A DNA stretch of 64,000 nt from Manganitrophus sp963718695. GTDB taxonomy: Bacteria; Nitrospirota; Nitrospiria; SBBL01; Manganitrophaceae. Positions 34,744 to 42,649 of the stretch are shown here, piece after piece. The DNA lies in NCBI GenBank assembly GCA_963718695.1, contig OY970371.1:3844001-3908000 (forward strand), in the 5' to 3' direction. The notes under the pieces were generated by a model, which saw only the letters and a program-made list of their open reading frames with translations, did not search any database and had not been told where the DNA came from. Both the position numbers and the translations under genes were made by a program. Position 1 is the first letter of the stretch, and each line of letters starts with the position of its first letter.

Positions 34744-35016
34744 TTACTTTCCCGGCCATTTTTCGAGGGGGATTCCGAAGGCCTTTCCTTTTTTGACGTC
34801 GTCCTGCAGGTTTCCAATGCGGTAATGTGCTTGCTCATCTTGGAGGTCGAAATCCCGGTAGGAGCTTCCGCCCTTCGTGAACAATGCCTTGTACTCGACG
34901 CGGTTCGCCTCCTCCCCGAACGTCACCTTGGCGTAAAAGGTGCCGCTGGCCCCTTCGGCATCGCCGACGTCGAGACGCACAGAGACACTTTTTCCGACTT
35001 TTGCAACTTCGATCAC
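34744..35016 (-). CDS. Small hypothetical protein, possibly 5'-truncated
   Basis: A 90-residue frame starts with GTG at 35016. It is beta-rich (KSVSVRLDVGDAEGASGTFYAKVTF, RVEYKALFTKGGSSYRDFDLQDE). The same frame is open further upstream to 35121 and reads coding-like sequence (ALHGSTPPDGSEEVDYFAKT), but no ATG or GTG is found there before a stop and no ribosome site precedes the GTG. So the gene may be a relic that has lost its start. The function is unknown. Confidence 0.45.
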   Translation of the reverse strand: MIEVAKVGKSVSVRLDVGDAEGASGTFYAKVTFGEEANRVEYKALFTKGGSSYRDFDLQDEQAHYRIGNLQDDVKKGKAFGIPLEKWPGK

Positions 35017-35231
35017 CGGGAACGATTTACCCGAGACGGTGGTCTTCGCAAAGTAGTCGACCTCCTCACTGCCGTCCGGCGGCGTCGAGCCATGAAGCGC
35101 GATGACCGGCGTCGAGCGACATCACTTCCATTTCTTATTTGTTGTCAACGAATCTCCGGAAAAGGGCTTTATCATCCGATCGGTTCATGGTAATCTACCC
35201 CTCTTGAATGTGAATGAAGGAGGAAAATCCG

Positions 35232-35681
35232 ATGAAGATTTACAAAACAGCATACGCCGCGCTGATCGTTGCATTCATGGGTTTCTTTTCGGTCATGCCC
35301 GCTTTTTCCGCCGACCCGTCCGCGGAAAAGAAAGAGGTCGGCCAAGAGGTGAAGGAGGCCGTTCAGGCGATCAAAGAATATTCCGCCGATCAAAAAGACG
35401 AAGCGGTAAAAAAAGGGAAAACGGTTCTGGATAATCTCGACGGCCGGATTGAACAGATGGAATCGAGAATCAAGAGAGAATGGGACCAGATGGGAGACTC
35501 GGCGCGCAAAACCGCAAAGACGTCGCTGGAAGGAATTAAAAAGCAGCGCGAAAAAGTGGCCGAGTGGGTCGGCTCCATGAAGCAGAGCTCCTCCGGCGCC
35601 TGGGAAGAGGTCAAGAAAGGTTTTGTGGAGAGCTATCAGACACTGAACGAATCATTTGATAAGGCAGCGGATAAATTTTAG
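35232..35681 (+). CDS. Exported coiled-coil protein
   Basis: This is a 149-residue protein with a signal peptide (YAALIVAFMGFFSVMPAFSA). The mature part is almost wholly helical and charged (KKEVGQEVKEAVQAIKEY, LDNLDGRIEQMESRIKREWDQ, TSLEGIKKQREKVAEWV), like apolipoprotein or LEA-type stress proteins. The start at 35232 follows GGAGG. Periplasmic proteins of this kind may protect against stress, but no family is assigned. Confidence 0.75.
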   Translation: MKIYKTAYAALIVAFMGFFSVMPAFSADPSAEKKEVGQEVKEAVQAIKEYSADQKDEAVKKGKTVLDNLDGRIEQMESRIKREWDQMGDSARKTAKTSLEGIKKQREKVAEWVGSMKQSSSGAWEEVKKGFVESYQTLNESFDKAADKF

Positions 35682-35723
35682 AAGGCGAGTTCTTCTGCAG
35701 GCTTTTCCCTCTGCATGCAGGAC

Positions 35724-36074
35724 CTAAGGGTCCAAAAGTCCTGAAATTTCCAGTACGCGTTTTGACCATTCTTTCGACTGTTTTGCCACCTGACCGCGTT
35801 GGATTGGATCAGACCAGATGCGAGGCCAATTATGCCTCCAGCGTGCCAGCTGAATTTGTAATTCAACCAGCGCCTCCGCTCTGTTGACTTCAACCTCCGG
35901 CGCTGTCCACTCGATGAAAAACTTACTTTCATCGATCATGCTCTCGATCGCTGCACTGCCTGACTCATGTGCGGTAAATGAGTTGATCCGGCTCAGATTG
36001 GCAGCCAAACCACCAAGGCGAACCGGTAAATTATCGCGCAGATAGCGTTCGCGGATAGCTGTCCAATCTTTCAT
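35724..36074 (-). CDS. Hypothetical protein paired with DUF5674 gene
   Basis: This 116-residue protein is helical (RERYLRDNLPVRLGGLAANLSRI, AIESMIDESKFFIEWTAPEVEVN, ALVELQIQLARWRHNW). There is no signal or membrane segment. Its start overlaps the DUF5674 stop as ATGA, so the two are co-translated. The size and pairing resemble small two-gene modules such as toxin-antitoxin systems, but no toxin or antitoxin motif is seen. Confidence 0.65.
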   Translation of the reverse strand: MKDWTAIRERYLRDNLPVRLGGLAANLSRINSFTAHESGSAAIESMIDESKFFIEWTAPEVEVNRAEALVELQIQLARWRHNWPRIWSDPIQRGQVAKQSKEWSKRVLEISGLLDP

Positions 36075-36499
36075 ACTTCTCCTAGCAGTTGATGAGCAAT
36101 TTCGGCTACTCGTTCCCGGATGACGGGATCACTTATTTCCATCGAGCGATTGTTCTGCGAAGGACGGATATTAATGAGCGATTCATAGGTGACCTGTTGC
36201 GCAGAAGGGATCCAATCCGCTCCCCAAATATCTTTTTGCTGACTCCCGTCTTCAAGCAGGACTGCTTCACAATCGGCGTGCATCACCCCGCCTCCTGCCA
36301 GAATTCCCCGCCGGATATCGACAGCCAGTTTGATGTAGGTGTCTAAAGCTTGAAGCATCTCCTGGATTTGCTGCTTACTGGCGCCTGAGCGTATGAGGTG
36401 AATCAATGTTTGCCCTGAGTCTCTGGAAGGTAAGAAATGCGCAAAATCCCATTGGCGCAAACGGTCTTCATGTATAGCGTTTTCTAATTTGTAAGTCAA
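36071..36499 (-). CDS. DUF5674-like protein
   Basis: This is a 142-residue protein. The block DIRRGILAGGGVMHADCEAVLLEDGSQQ followed by DIWGADW is the core I associate with DUF5674. The N-terminal helical part (WDFAHFLPSRDSGQTLIHLIRSGASKQQIQEML) has no recognised domain. It overlaps the next gene by four bases. The nearby topoisomerase VI genes lie on the same strand, 109 bp or more upstream, and need not be linked. The function is unknown. Confidence 0.7.
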   Translation of the reverse strand: MTYKLENAIHEDRLRQWDFAHFLPSRDSGQTLIHLIRSGASKQQIQEMLQALDTYIKLAVDIRRGILAGGGVMHADCEAVLLEDGSQQKDIWGADWIPSAQQVTYESLINIRPSQNNRSMEISDPVIRERVAEIAHQLLGEV

Positions 36500-36607
36500 T
36501 GTTCATTTCCTAATTGTTACCAGGGGTAAATCTTACAGGGTGAGCGATTCCACTTTTTGATGTCGGAGAATACCTCGCGAGAGACATAGCTCCACTCAGA
36601 CCACAGC

Positions 36608-37714
36608 CTAATCCAACCAGTCTCTCTCTTTCAGCTTTTTCGGAAGGTACTTCTTCGTCAGGTACTGAAAGTCCTTGTTGGCCAGCGCGTCGAGCTCGTA
36701 TTTGAGACCGCTCTGGAGCATCCGCTTAATTTCCTTCTGCCAATCGGGTTTTTGAAACCAGGGATAGGCGAGCAGCTCCTTCGCGCGGGCGATGTCTTTT
36801 TCGTTCAATTTGATGCCGACGTTGCGCGGGAGGCCGTAGGTTTCGGGGTCGGCGCTGGAGAGGCCGATGAACTTCGCTTCCGGGATCGCCATCCGCTGGC
36901 TCTCAAAGGCGAGATTGATCGAGCCCTGCTTCACGACCGAGTAGATGTAATAACCCCAGGGATCGTTGTCGACGAGAACATAGACGGGCAACCCTTTCTC
37001 TTCGTGCAGCCGCCGGGTGAGGCGGCGGATGCCGCGGGGGGGTTGGCCGTTTCCGGTCAGCAGGATGCAATTGTACCGGCGCCAGAACTTGTCCTCCGAG
37101 AGACGGTTCCACTGTGTTCCCTTCTCGACCAGCAGGACGAAATCGGCGGTGCACTTCTTGATCGAAAGATACTCCGGCTCCACGATCGACGGGACCGAGT
37201 AGCCCCCTTTCCCCAGCCGGGTGCAGTTGACCGTGTCGCCGTCGTCGACCAACACCAACGGCCCGACCACACTCCCGGCGCTCTCGGCGCGCACATGGAG
37301 CTCTTCGCGTAACGCTTCCAGCGACGCCTCCAGATCTTCGATGACCGGATCCGATTCGTCCTGGTTGTCGAAGGTATTTTCGTTCGAGTCTTTCAGGGTA
37401 TGTTTGGTCCGGTAGTAGATCTCCCTCAGCGAGGTGGTGAGGCCGGCGCGCTGCAGCTCGGAGAGGGCGTCGGCGACCAGGACCGTCTGCATGAACTTCT
37501 TTGCCATCCCGACGTTGAAGAAGGAGCGCTCCTGTTTTTTCTTCCCCATCTCGATCATCCCCTTCTTCTCGCTGAAGGTGACGTTGGAAAGAGATCGAAC
37601 CGGTATCGATAATGTGGGGTCCTGCCGCCGCTCCGCGGCGTGGATGACGGTGTCGGCGACGCCGATCAACTTCTTTTCGACCGGCGTGGTTTTGTGCTCT
37701 TTCTTCTTCGCCAT
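36608..37714 (-). CDS. top6A: DNA topoisomerase VI subunit A (Spo11-like)
   Basis: This is a 368-residue protein. The catalytic Tyr region is TSLREIYYRTKHT, with Tyr101 the likely nucleophile. The Toprim part has LLVEKGTQWNRL with the acidic residue and VYVLVDNDPWGYYIYSVVKQGS with the DxD. It cleaves both DNA strands and works with subunit B to relax or decatenate DNA using ATP. The B gene is 8 bp upstream. The enzyme is mainly archaeal, with scattered bacterial cases. Confidence 0.93.
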   Translation of the reverse strand: MAKKKEHKTTPVEKKLIGVADTVIHAAERRQDPTLSIPVRSLSNVTFSEKKGMIEMGKKKQERSFFNVGMAKKFMQTVLVADALSELQRAGLTTSLREIYYRTKHTLKDSNENTFDNQDESDPVIEDLEASLEALREELHVRAESAGSVVGPLVLVDDGDTVNCTRLGKGGYSVPSIVEPEYLSIKKCTADFVLLVEKGTQWNRLSEDKFWRRYNCILLTGNGQPPRGIRRLTRRLHEEKGLPVYVLVDNDPWGYYIYSVVKQGSINLAFESQRMAIPEAKFIGLSSADPETYGLPRNVGIKLNEKDIARAKELLAYPWFQKPDWQKEIKRMLQSGLKYELDALANKDFQYLTKKYLPKKLKERDWLD

Positions 37715-37722
37715 GCGCTCTC

Positions 37723-39744
37723 CTATTTCTTTTTACGCGTTGTCGGTTTCTTCGCGACGCTGCTCGCCTTCGCCGCCGGTTTGACCTTTCCCTTCGAGCG
37801 CTTCGGCGCCGTGGCGGCGTCTCCCGCTTCAGAGGGGGCATCGTCTTCCGGCGCCCCTTCCTCTTTGAGGATCCCCTCCGGCGCGGGCATCGCTTGCGGC
37901 GCACCGTCGTTCACCACCGGCGCATCCCCTTCGACCCCCTCCGCAGTGACGATGATCGAGTGCGGAAGCCCTTCCGGCCCCTCTCCCGTCATTCCAAGCG
38001 CCGCGTCGGTCTTCTCGCCGCCGGTCCGCTTGAGCGCGATCTTCTGCAGCTGCTCCTTGAGCTTCTCCGTGGCGAGTTTTCCTCCCTTGAGCCGGTTGCA
38101 GGCATCGACCACCTCTTCGATGTAGAGCTCGAAAATGTTGCGCCGGCGGAATTCGGTTTTGGCCCGCTCGCGCCGCTTCAAAAAGCTCCCGAGCCGACGG
38201 CCGCACTCGCGCAGGGCCAGCGTGATCTCCTTTCGAATCTCGTCGTAGTCGGCGATCGCCTCTTTCGATTCGCTGGTGAACGGCACCCAGACCGACGCCA
38301 TGTGGACGAAGATCACCATCGGTCCGGCCGGCAGCGCCCCCTTCGATTGAGAAATGCCATAATTTCTCCAAGACGTTTCGAGGACCCCTTTGAAGGTGGC
38401 GCAGGCCGACTGCTGATAGAGGAGCGGGACGCGGTTCGCATAACGGATCACCCGGGCGAGCTCGCTGTCCTTCTCGTGATCCTCCCCTTCCGCCAGCGGG
38501 ACCTTTTTCTCTTCCGCTTTTTTCCCTTCCGGTTCCGGGGCTTTTCCATAAGCAAGCCCCGCCTCGATCACGAAGGGGTTGCCGCGGTAGACCGCGGGGG
38601 GACGGCTGACCGCCGTGTAGAACTCCCCCTTGATCTGCTTGTAGAGTCCGGCGAGGATCGCGTTCTCGCCGATCGGCGAGAGGCAATTGGTCGGCGGCGC
38701 CATGATTTTGGTCGACTGGATCGCTTTGTAGAGCGCCTCGGCGTCGGCGCCGTGGACCTCGCGCGGCTTCATCTGGGGCGACAGCTTCGCCGCTTTGCAG
38801 ATCTCCTCCGCCAGCTTCGAGGAGACGCGGCTGAAATCGCTGGAGAGAAATCCCGAAAGCCAGCGGCTTTTGCTCTCGTGCATCATCTTCAGGAGCATCC
38901 CGAACTCGATGCCGTACGGATGCGGTTTGATCTCGCGCGGCGGAATCGGAAGCTCGTTGTACTTCCGGGGATACTCTTTCGTCTCCCCCTCCGGGGTGAC
39001 ATAGACGAGCTTGACGTGTGGATTGGCGATGGAGGTCTGCTCCAGATAGTCGTCGACCGACGCCCGCCCCTTCTGATAGCGCCCTTCGATCTCCAGGGTC
39101 ACCGCCGTCCCGCGGGGGTTCTCCCACTGGACCTCCTTTTTCTCCAGGATGCGCGGCTCATTCTTCTTGGTATCGATCTGGACTTCAAAATAATGGGCGG
39201 GACTCTTCGGGCCGGTCCGGGAGATAATTTGCACCGGTCTTCCGGTCGTCAGCTGGCCGTACATGCCGGCGGCGGAGATGCCGATCCCCTGCTGCCCGCG
39301 GCTCATCCGCAGGCGGTGGAACTTGGAGCCGTAGAGGAGCTTGGCGAAAATCGGCGGAATCTGCTGGCGGACGATGCCGGGGCCGTTGTCGATGACGGTG
39401 ATCCGGAAACGGGTCGCCTGGCTTGCCGGGGGCGGGGTCCCGTCATTCGAGACGATCTCCAGTTTCACCGTGACCTCCGGAAGGATGCCCGCTTCCTCGC
39501 AGGCGTCGAGCGCGTTGTCGACCGCTTCTTTGACGCAGGTGAGCATCGCCTTTCTCGGAGAATCGAATCCGAGCAGGTGCCGGTTCTTGGTGAAAAACTC
39601 CGCGACGGAAATTTCCCGCTGGCGCGCGCCCATCTCGACGGCGGTGAGGGTGGTTCTCGGCGTCGCGGCGCGGGGGCTCGGTTTGGGCTCGGAGGTTTCG
39701 GATTCGGGTTTGGGAGGGTCTTGTTTGTTGCTCTTTTTCGCCAT
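37723..39744 (-). CDS. top6B: DNA topoisomerase VI subunit B (GHKL ATPase)
   Basis: This is a 673-residue protein. The GHKL ATP site is complete: VKEAVDNALDACEEAG (about 71-86), VIDNGPGIV, and SRGQQGIGISAAGMYGQLTTG, followed by a transducer domain with a conserved Lys (NCLSPIGENAI). The start at 39744 has a GAGAGGAG site. The C-terminal end is a basic tail (KRSKGKVKPAAKASSVAKKP...), not typical of archaeal B subunits; it may bind DNA. It is read together with the A gene, 8 bp downstream. Confidence 0.93.
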   Translation of the reverse strand: MAKKSNKQDPPKPESETSEPKPSPRAATPRTTLTAVEMGARQREISVAEFFTKNRHLLGFDSPRKAMLTCVKEAVDNALDACEEAGILPEVTVKLEIVSNDGTPPPASQATRFRITVIDNGPGIVRQQIPPIFAKLLYGSKFHRLRMSRGQQGIGISAAGMYGQLTTGRPVQIISRTGPKSPAHYFEVQIDTKKNEPRILEKKEVQWENPRGTAVTLEIEGRYQKGRASVDDYLEQTSIANPHVKLVYVTPEGETKEYPRKYNELPIPPREIKPHPYGIEFGMLLKMMHESKSRWLSGFLSSDFSRVSSKLAEEICKAAKLSPQMKPREVHGADAEALYKAIQSTKIMAPPTNCLSPIGENAILAGLYKQIKGEFYTAVSRPPAVYRGNPFVIEAGLAYGKAPEPEGKKAEEKKVPLAEGEDHEKDSELARVIRYANRVPLLYQQSACATFKGVLETSWRNYGISQSKGALPAGPMVIFVHMASVWVPFTSESKEAIADYDEIRKEITLALRECGRRLGSFLKRRERAKTEFRRRNIFELYIEEVVDACNRLKGGKLATEKLKEQLQKIALKRTGGEKTDAALGMTGEGPEGLPHSIIVTAEGVEGDAPVVNDGAPQAMPAPEGILKEEGAPEDDAPSEAGDAATAPKRSKGKVKPAAKASSVAKKPTTRKKK

Positions 39745-39845
39745 GGCTCCTCTCATCTGTGAATACCAACCCTTTTTTATAAGCGAAATCTCTCGTTCAG
39801 TCAACCTGTCGGAATCAGGCAAGAGCGTTGGGGAGAATGAATGTA

Positions 39846-40384
39846 GCGGGGCTGCTCGCCCCACACCCCCGCCGCGGGGGGTGCGTGCCCACCCCCCTTC
39901 GGATTCCCAGGGCAGCGGGGACTACCGCCCCCCAGCACCCCCCACGGTCAGAACTCGCTCAACCACGGAAGAGCACCGTGGATTGTGCTTCAAACATGCT
40001 GACCTGAATTGGTCGATAAACCGTCTGACAGAAGAAACGCAGGGGTATAGGGGGCACAGGACGCCCATGACGCGCAGTCTCCTTGCTCTTGGGTTTGATT
40101 TAGGGGTGATCTCTAGTGGGCCACTGTGCCCGGAGCGCAAGGGACCCACTGGGGGATGGGTGGAGCGAGGACACAGTGGCCCACTACAAATCAAAACGTC
40201 TCACCTACCCTATAAGGTCAGCTGTCTGAAGCACACGCCACAGTGCTCTTCTGTGGGTGTGCGAGTTCTGACCGTTGTTGGGTCGGGGGACCAGGGGTGC
40301 AACCCCGGCGCCCGGGGAAGCCGGAGGGGCCGCGGCGTGGTGGCCCCACGGTGGGGCTTGGGGCAACGCCCCATTCCAATCGCT
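39846..40384. repeat. Large imperfect inverted-repeat element (~540 bp)
   Basis: The core is an arm of about 60 bases at 39946-40005 matched by a reverse-complement arm at 40215-40273, with only about 10 differences. A second nested pair, AGTGGGCCACTGTG (40115-40128) and CACAGTGGCCCACT (40172-40185), lies near the centre. GC-rich palindromes extend the symmetry outward to about 39846 and 40384. No credible gene lies inside. It may be a MITE-like element or a structured RNA. Its right end touches the gntK stop. Confidence 0.75.
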
Positions 40385-40873
40385 TTAAATCTTCAATGCA
40401 CTTCGAATCTCAGTTCCGATCTTGCTCGGACTTTTATTTACATCGACGACGACCACGTCGTCGCCCCAGGGTTCTTCCAGGGTCTCGAATTGGCTGTCGA
40501 GTAAGGCGGGGCTCATGAAGTGGTCGGATCGCTCCTCAAGGCGGTTCTTGATCAGGGCAGGGTCTCCTTTCAAATAGACCCACCGAACGGCATCACTCAC
40601 CTGCAACGATTGGCGATACGCTTTTTTCAGCGCCGAACAGGCGAGCACGGCATTCTCTCCGCGTTGAATCCATTCGCGGATCGCCTTGCGCAAGGCTGCC
40701 AGCCAAGGTTGCCGATCGGCGTCGCTGAGCGGAATGCCCTGCCGCAGCTTTTCCACATGGTCGGGAGAGTGAAACGCATCGGCGTCATAGAAGTTCCAGC
40801 CCAATTCTTTCGCAAGCAACTGGCCGATGGTGGTTTTCCCCGCCCCTGTGACGCCAAAGAGAATGATGACCAT
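40385..40873 (-). CDS. gntK: Gluconokinase (GntK type)
   Basis: This is a 162-residue protein with P-loop GVTGAGKTTIG at 7-17 and the typical DADAFHSPDHVEKLRQGIPLSDADRQPWL stretch, then ALKKAYRQSL and HFMSPALLDSQFETLEEP. It phosphorylates gluconate to 6-phosphogluconate with ATP. It stands alone in this window, with no gluconate transporter near. Its 3' end abuts the inverted-repeat element. Confidence 0.93.
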   Translation of the reverse strand: MVIILFGVTGAGKTTIGQLLAKELGWNFYDADAFHSPDHVEKLRQGIPLSDADRQPWLAALRKAIREWIQRGENAVLACSALKKAYRQSLQVSDAVRWVYLKGDPALIKNRLEERSDHFMSPALLDSQFETLEEPWGDDVVVVDVNKSPSKIGTEIRSALKI

Positions 40874-40936
40874 GGATTATTGTAGCATTCTACCCGGGTG
40901 GTTCGGATAGGGCGGAAGACCGATGGCGGTGGATGT

Positions 40937-42217
40937 TTACTTGATGGCGTCTTTTTTGGGATCGGGGAAGGTCCCTTCCGGATAAGACATCACGACATCG
41001 CTGATTAGCTTACCGTCTTTATCATACATCAGGTAGCCGAGGTTCGGCGGGGGAAGGGGGCGGACGATGTACCGCTCGGTCGTTCCCTCCGGGAAGATGG
41101 CGACCGCTCCGTTTTGGTACCGAACCATCAGCCCCTTGCCGAAAGGGGTGATTCCTTCCCGCTCTGCGATGTCGAAGCCGAAGAGATCTTCCAGGTCGGC
41201 GTTCAGGGGAATCTCCGTCGGCCAATTCTCCGTCCCTTCGACAATGACGGTGCGGGGCTCGGGAGGGGCTTTCTTCGGGGCCGGGGGGAGTTTGGGGGGT
41301 GTCCCCTTCTGTGTTCCCGACCAATCGGTGGTGTGCCAGACCCGAAACTCCTTGCCCTTCCCCTCGTCGCTGATCCAGACCTCCCACCAATAGTAGGGAT
41401 AGTTCCCGCCATACCCGGCATAGAGATAGCCGCGATCCCAAAACCATTGCGGCTTGTATCGCGCAAAAATCACGGCCGCTTCATAATCGCCCCCTGCCCG
41501 AACCTCCCGCTGCGGGTGTTTCTTCGCCCATGCCTCGTACTCCTGCTCCGTCAGCACGCCGGGACCGGGCGGGACTTTCTTGGAGGGCTTCGGCTGCCTC
41601 TGAATCCGATGGTCGCCGGAGGCGCGCTGCTGCACCACGTGGGCCAGCTCATGCGCAAGCAAGCGCTTTCCCCCGGCTGTAGCGGGAGCATATTCGCCCG
41701 CTTCAAAAACCAGATCCGAGCCGACGGTGTAGGCTCGTGCTCCCAATGTGCGCGCCGATACCGCCGCCCGGTCGTCCGTATGGACCCGCACATGGCCGAA
41801 GTCTTCCCCGAAGCGGGACGCCATCCACCCGTGTGTCGCCGCATCGAGCGGCCGTCCGGGGGAGGAGATGGCTTCTCGGATGGAGGACGGAACCGCCGTC
41901 TCGCCGGTGCCTCTTCGGACCGGCTCTGTCTGTAATCGTTCGCGGGGACCCGGTGCCTGCATCACCTGATCGGCTGCGCGGTCCGCTTCCTGTTCAGACC
42001 GATCTTGCGGCGTGTGATCGGTTCGTTTTAGTTGGATCTGGGGAGGTGCCGCATTGGTCTGGAGCAAACGTTGGAGGGCTTGGTTGCCGATGGTGTGTTG
42101 TAAGTGAGGAATGGCGTGTCTCGGCGCATTGTGCGCAAAGGAGTTTCGAGCCTGCATTTTGGAGCGAGCAGGCTGGAGTAGATGAGTTTGTTTCCGATGG
42201 GGCCCGAAGGTGCGCAT
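40937..42217 (-). CDS. DUF4157 (eCIS-core) protein with an unknown C-terminal domain
   Basis: This is a 426-residue protein. The N-terminal part includes LDAATHGWMASRFGEDFGHVRVHTDDRAA and LLAHELAHVVQQRASG, the DUF4157 signature with its HExxH-like helix. The C-terminal part (PYYWWEVWISDEGKGKEF, RPLPPPNLGYLMYDKDGKLI) is not recognised and is Pro-rich. DUF4157 proteins are associated with extracellular contractile injection systems, often as toxin-carrying effectors. No other eCIS gene (sheath, tube, baseplate) is seen here. No signal peptide is present. Confidence 0.85.
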   Translation of the reverse strand: MRTFGPHRKQTHLLQPARSKMQARNSFAHNAPRHAIPHLQHTIGNQALQRLLQTNAAPPQIQLKRTDHTPQDRSEQEADRAADQVMQAPGPRERLQTEPVRRGTGETAVPSSIREAISSPGRPLDAATHGWMASRFGEDFGHVRVHTDDRAAVSARTLGARAYTVGSDLVFEAGEYAPATAGGKRLLAHELAHVVQQRASGDHRIQRQPKPSKKVPPGPGVLTEQEYEAWAKKHPQREVRAGGDYEAAVIFARYKPQWFWDRGYLYAGYGGNYPYYWWEVWISDEGKGKEFRVWHTTDWSGTQKGTPPKLPPAPKKAPPEPRTVIVEGTENWPTEIPLNADLEDLFGFDIAEREGITPFGKGLMVRYQNGAVAIFPEGTTERYIVRPLPPPNLGYLMYDKDGKLISDVVMSYPEGTFPDPKKDAIK

Positions 42218-42401
42218 TTGCGGCTATCCTTCCGGATGCGGGAGGAAAGTGAGTTGGGTTTAGTGAGGAAAAGGCGACTGATAACTTGTTTGAATTGTAT
42301 GCCGGTCGGGCCACCGGCGTCAATCGGATGCTGTCAGGGGTACCATAGGGTTCATACAGATATCGGAAGTGAAGGCCTGACGTAGAAATCTAAGAAGTAT
42401 C

Positions 42402-42430
42402 TTGACTAACCTTAGTTAGTTGTGTTACCT
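42402..42430 (+). promoter_or_regulatory. Promoter and operator of the restriction-modification operon
   Basis: The boxes TTGACT (42402-42407) and TTACCT (42425-42430) are 17 bases apart. An inverted repeat ACTAAC-CTTA-GTTAGT (42405-42420) overlaps the -35 box and spacer. With the usual start point about seven bases past the -10 box, the transcript would begin at or next to the ATG at 42440, so it has little or no leader. No ribosome site is seen there. This is the arrangement of autoregulated control genes of restriction systems. Confidence 0.55.
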
Positions 42431-42439
42431 ATCTAAGCT

Positions 42440-42649
42440 ATGAAACCTCAAAATGATAGAAAAGGACGTAAGACCTTCCCTCTGCAAATTGATGATAATC
42501 TTCATAAGGCGCTTAAACATAAAGCGATCGAGTCCAATCAAACACTCCATACCTTTATCATTGAAACTTTGGCAGCAAAGGTCCAAGAAGACCCAGCCCC
42601 CTATGGACTTCCAAGTGAACATGCACAGCCTAACGAGGAAAAAGAATGA
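42440..42649 (+). CDS. Ribbon-helix-helix-like small protein, likely regulator
   Basis: This is a 69-residue protein. RKTFPLQIDDNLHKALKHKAIESNQTLHTFIIETLAAKV has the strand-helix-helix pattern of Arc/MetJ-type DNA-binding proteins. Its stop overlaps the methyltransferase start as ATGA, so the two are co-translated. It may repress the operon through the inverted repeat in its promoter, taking the role of a C protein. DNA here is AT-richer than its surroundings. Confidence 0.7.
   Translation: MKPQNDRKGRKTFPLQIDDNLHKALKHKAIESNQTLHTFIIETLAAKVQEDPAPYGLPSEHAQPNEEKE

Noticed and set aside
36608..37714. Meiotic-type Spo11 or mini-topoisomerase of a phage
   Set aside because: A full GHKL B subunit follows directly, so this is a true topoisomerase VI pair; no phage gene is near.
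37894..39762. Long plus-strand open frame (622 codons)
   Set aside because: Shadow of the topoisomerase VI B gene, with no recognisable domain and no ribosome site.
39948..40273. Possible tRNA-like or CRISPR-like repeat within the inverted-repeat element
   Set aside because: Only two arms in inverse order exist, without regular direct repeats or spacers, and no cloverleaf can be drawn.
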